A DNA stretch of 64,000 bases from Candidatus Obscuribacterales bacterium (GTDB lineage: Bacteria; Cyanobacteriota; Vampirovibrionia; Obscuribacterales; Obscuribacteraceae), in assembly GCA_031292355.1 (NCBI GenBank), contig JARLHI010000048.1, positions 248,001 to 312,000 of the forward strand, read 5' to 3'. Numbering within the stretch: position 1 is the stretch's first letter; every line of letters begins with the position of its first letter. Under the pieces are notes generated by a model. That model did no database searches. It saw only the letters and a program-made list of their open reading frames with translations, and was not told where the DNA came from. Below are positions 63,825-64,000 of this stretch, one piece after another. A program made the position numbers and the translations under genes.

Positions 63825-64000
63825 ATGGACGAAGAATTAGAAAAACAATCACTTAGTGATGAAGAAAAGTGGGAAGTTCTAACTCGCCCAGAGAAATTGG
63901 GAGAGCTCTTGCTTAAACACGGATCGCTTACTTTGCAGCAATTAGAAGAATTGATCAAAGAGCAAGAACATAGCGGCTTGCCCTTCGGTGAGCTGATATT
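63825..64000 (+). CDS. N-terminal part of a PilB/GspE-like ATPase, cut by window edge
   Basis: The frame opens at ATG 63825 and runs past the window end (58 codons seen). It begins M-D-E-E-L-E-K-Q, and the segment L-G-E-L-L-L-K-H-G-S-L-T-L-Q-Q-L-E-E-L-I near residue 26 onward with P-F-G-E-L-I fits the T2SSE N-terminal (MshEN-like) domain of type IV pilus or type II secretion ATPases. The catalytic domain is not visible, so the call is tentative. Confidence 0.65.
   Translation, partial: MDEELEKQSLSDEEKWEVLTRPEKLGELLLKHGSLTLQQLEELIKEQEHSGLPFGELI

Overview
The window looks like chromosomal DNA of a Gram-negative-type bacterium of moderate GC. The best single clue to lineage is the short S-layer-homology protein at 46.5-47.1 kb, whose SLH repeat and following coiled coil have the style of cyanobacterial SLH porins. 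No photosynthesis gene is present, and several paralogous proteins of unknown family (10.1-11.8 kb, 14.0 kb, 34.7-36.6 kb) fit a non-photosynthetic cyanobacterial relative (Melainabacteria/Vampirovibrionophyceae, perhaps Obscuribacterales). That placement is an inference from reading, not from a search.

Layout. 0-4.7 kb: the end of a beta-propeller-like secreted protein, then an FkbM-methyltransferase fusion, a second methyltransferase, a small unknown gene and a CBM-like protein. 4.8-20.6 kb: accessory region with a YceI protein, a desaturase, a secreted clan GH-A glycosidase, a tandem pair of YD-repeat-like proteins, a calpain-like protease, and many broken genes (alpha/beta hydrolase, retropepsin, DUF218-like protein, and others). 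20.7-32.7 kb: an ion and stress island with a general-stress membrane protein, a DUF2934 protein, a UspA protein and a UspA fragment, a complete nine-gene N-type ATPase operon (atpD-C-Q-R-B-E-F-A-G), a convergent P2-type ATPase with altered ion-site residues, and an AI-2E permease relic. 33-38 kb: tag, a two-repeat unknown protein, an SGNH hydrolase and a PDZ-like secreted protein.

38-64 kb is mostly core genome. It holds a phospholipid operon (CDP-alcohol phosphatidyltransferase, plsC-like acyltransferase, cdsA), recN, tRNA-Gln(UUG), the L25/Ctc ribosomal protein, an SDR, an orphan sensor kinase, an inositol-monophosphatase-family enzyme, the SLH protein, gatD, a GT2 glycosyltransferase and a saccharopine-dehydrogenase-like protein. 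The leftward operon yceD-rpmF-plsX-fabH-fabD-abrB follows, then an amidohydrolase, a degenerate GGDEF protein, secD-secF and the start of a PilB/GspE-like gene cut by the window edge.

How the genes fit together. The plsX-fabH-fabD block feeds fatty-acid initiation, and the 38-40 kb operon uses acyl chains to make phosphatidate and CDP-diacylglycerol. SecDF and a probable type IV pilus or type II secretion ATPase serve export. The N-ATPase island probably handles ion extrusion under stress and has the gene order of the laterally transferred N-ATPase operons. Two belts of gene remnants (6-21 kb and 32-34 kb) suggest continuing deletion-driven decay of accessory genes, while the 38-64 kb part is tightly packed and intact.
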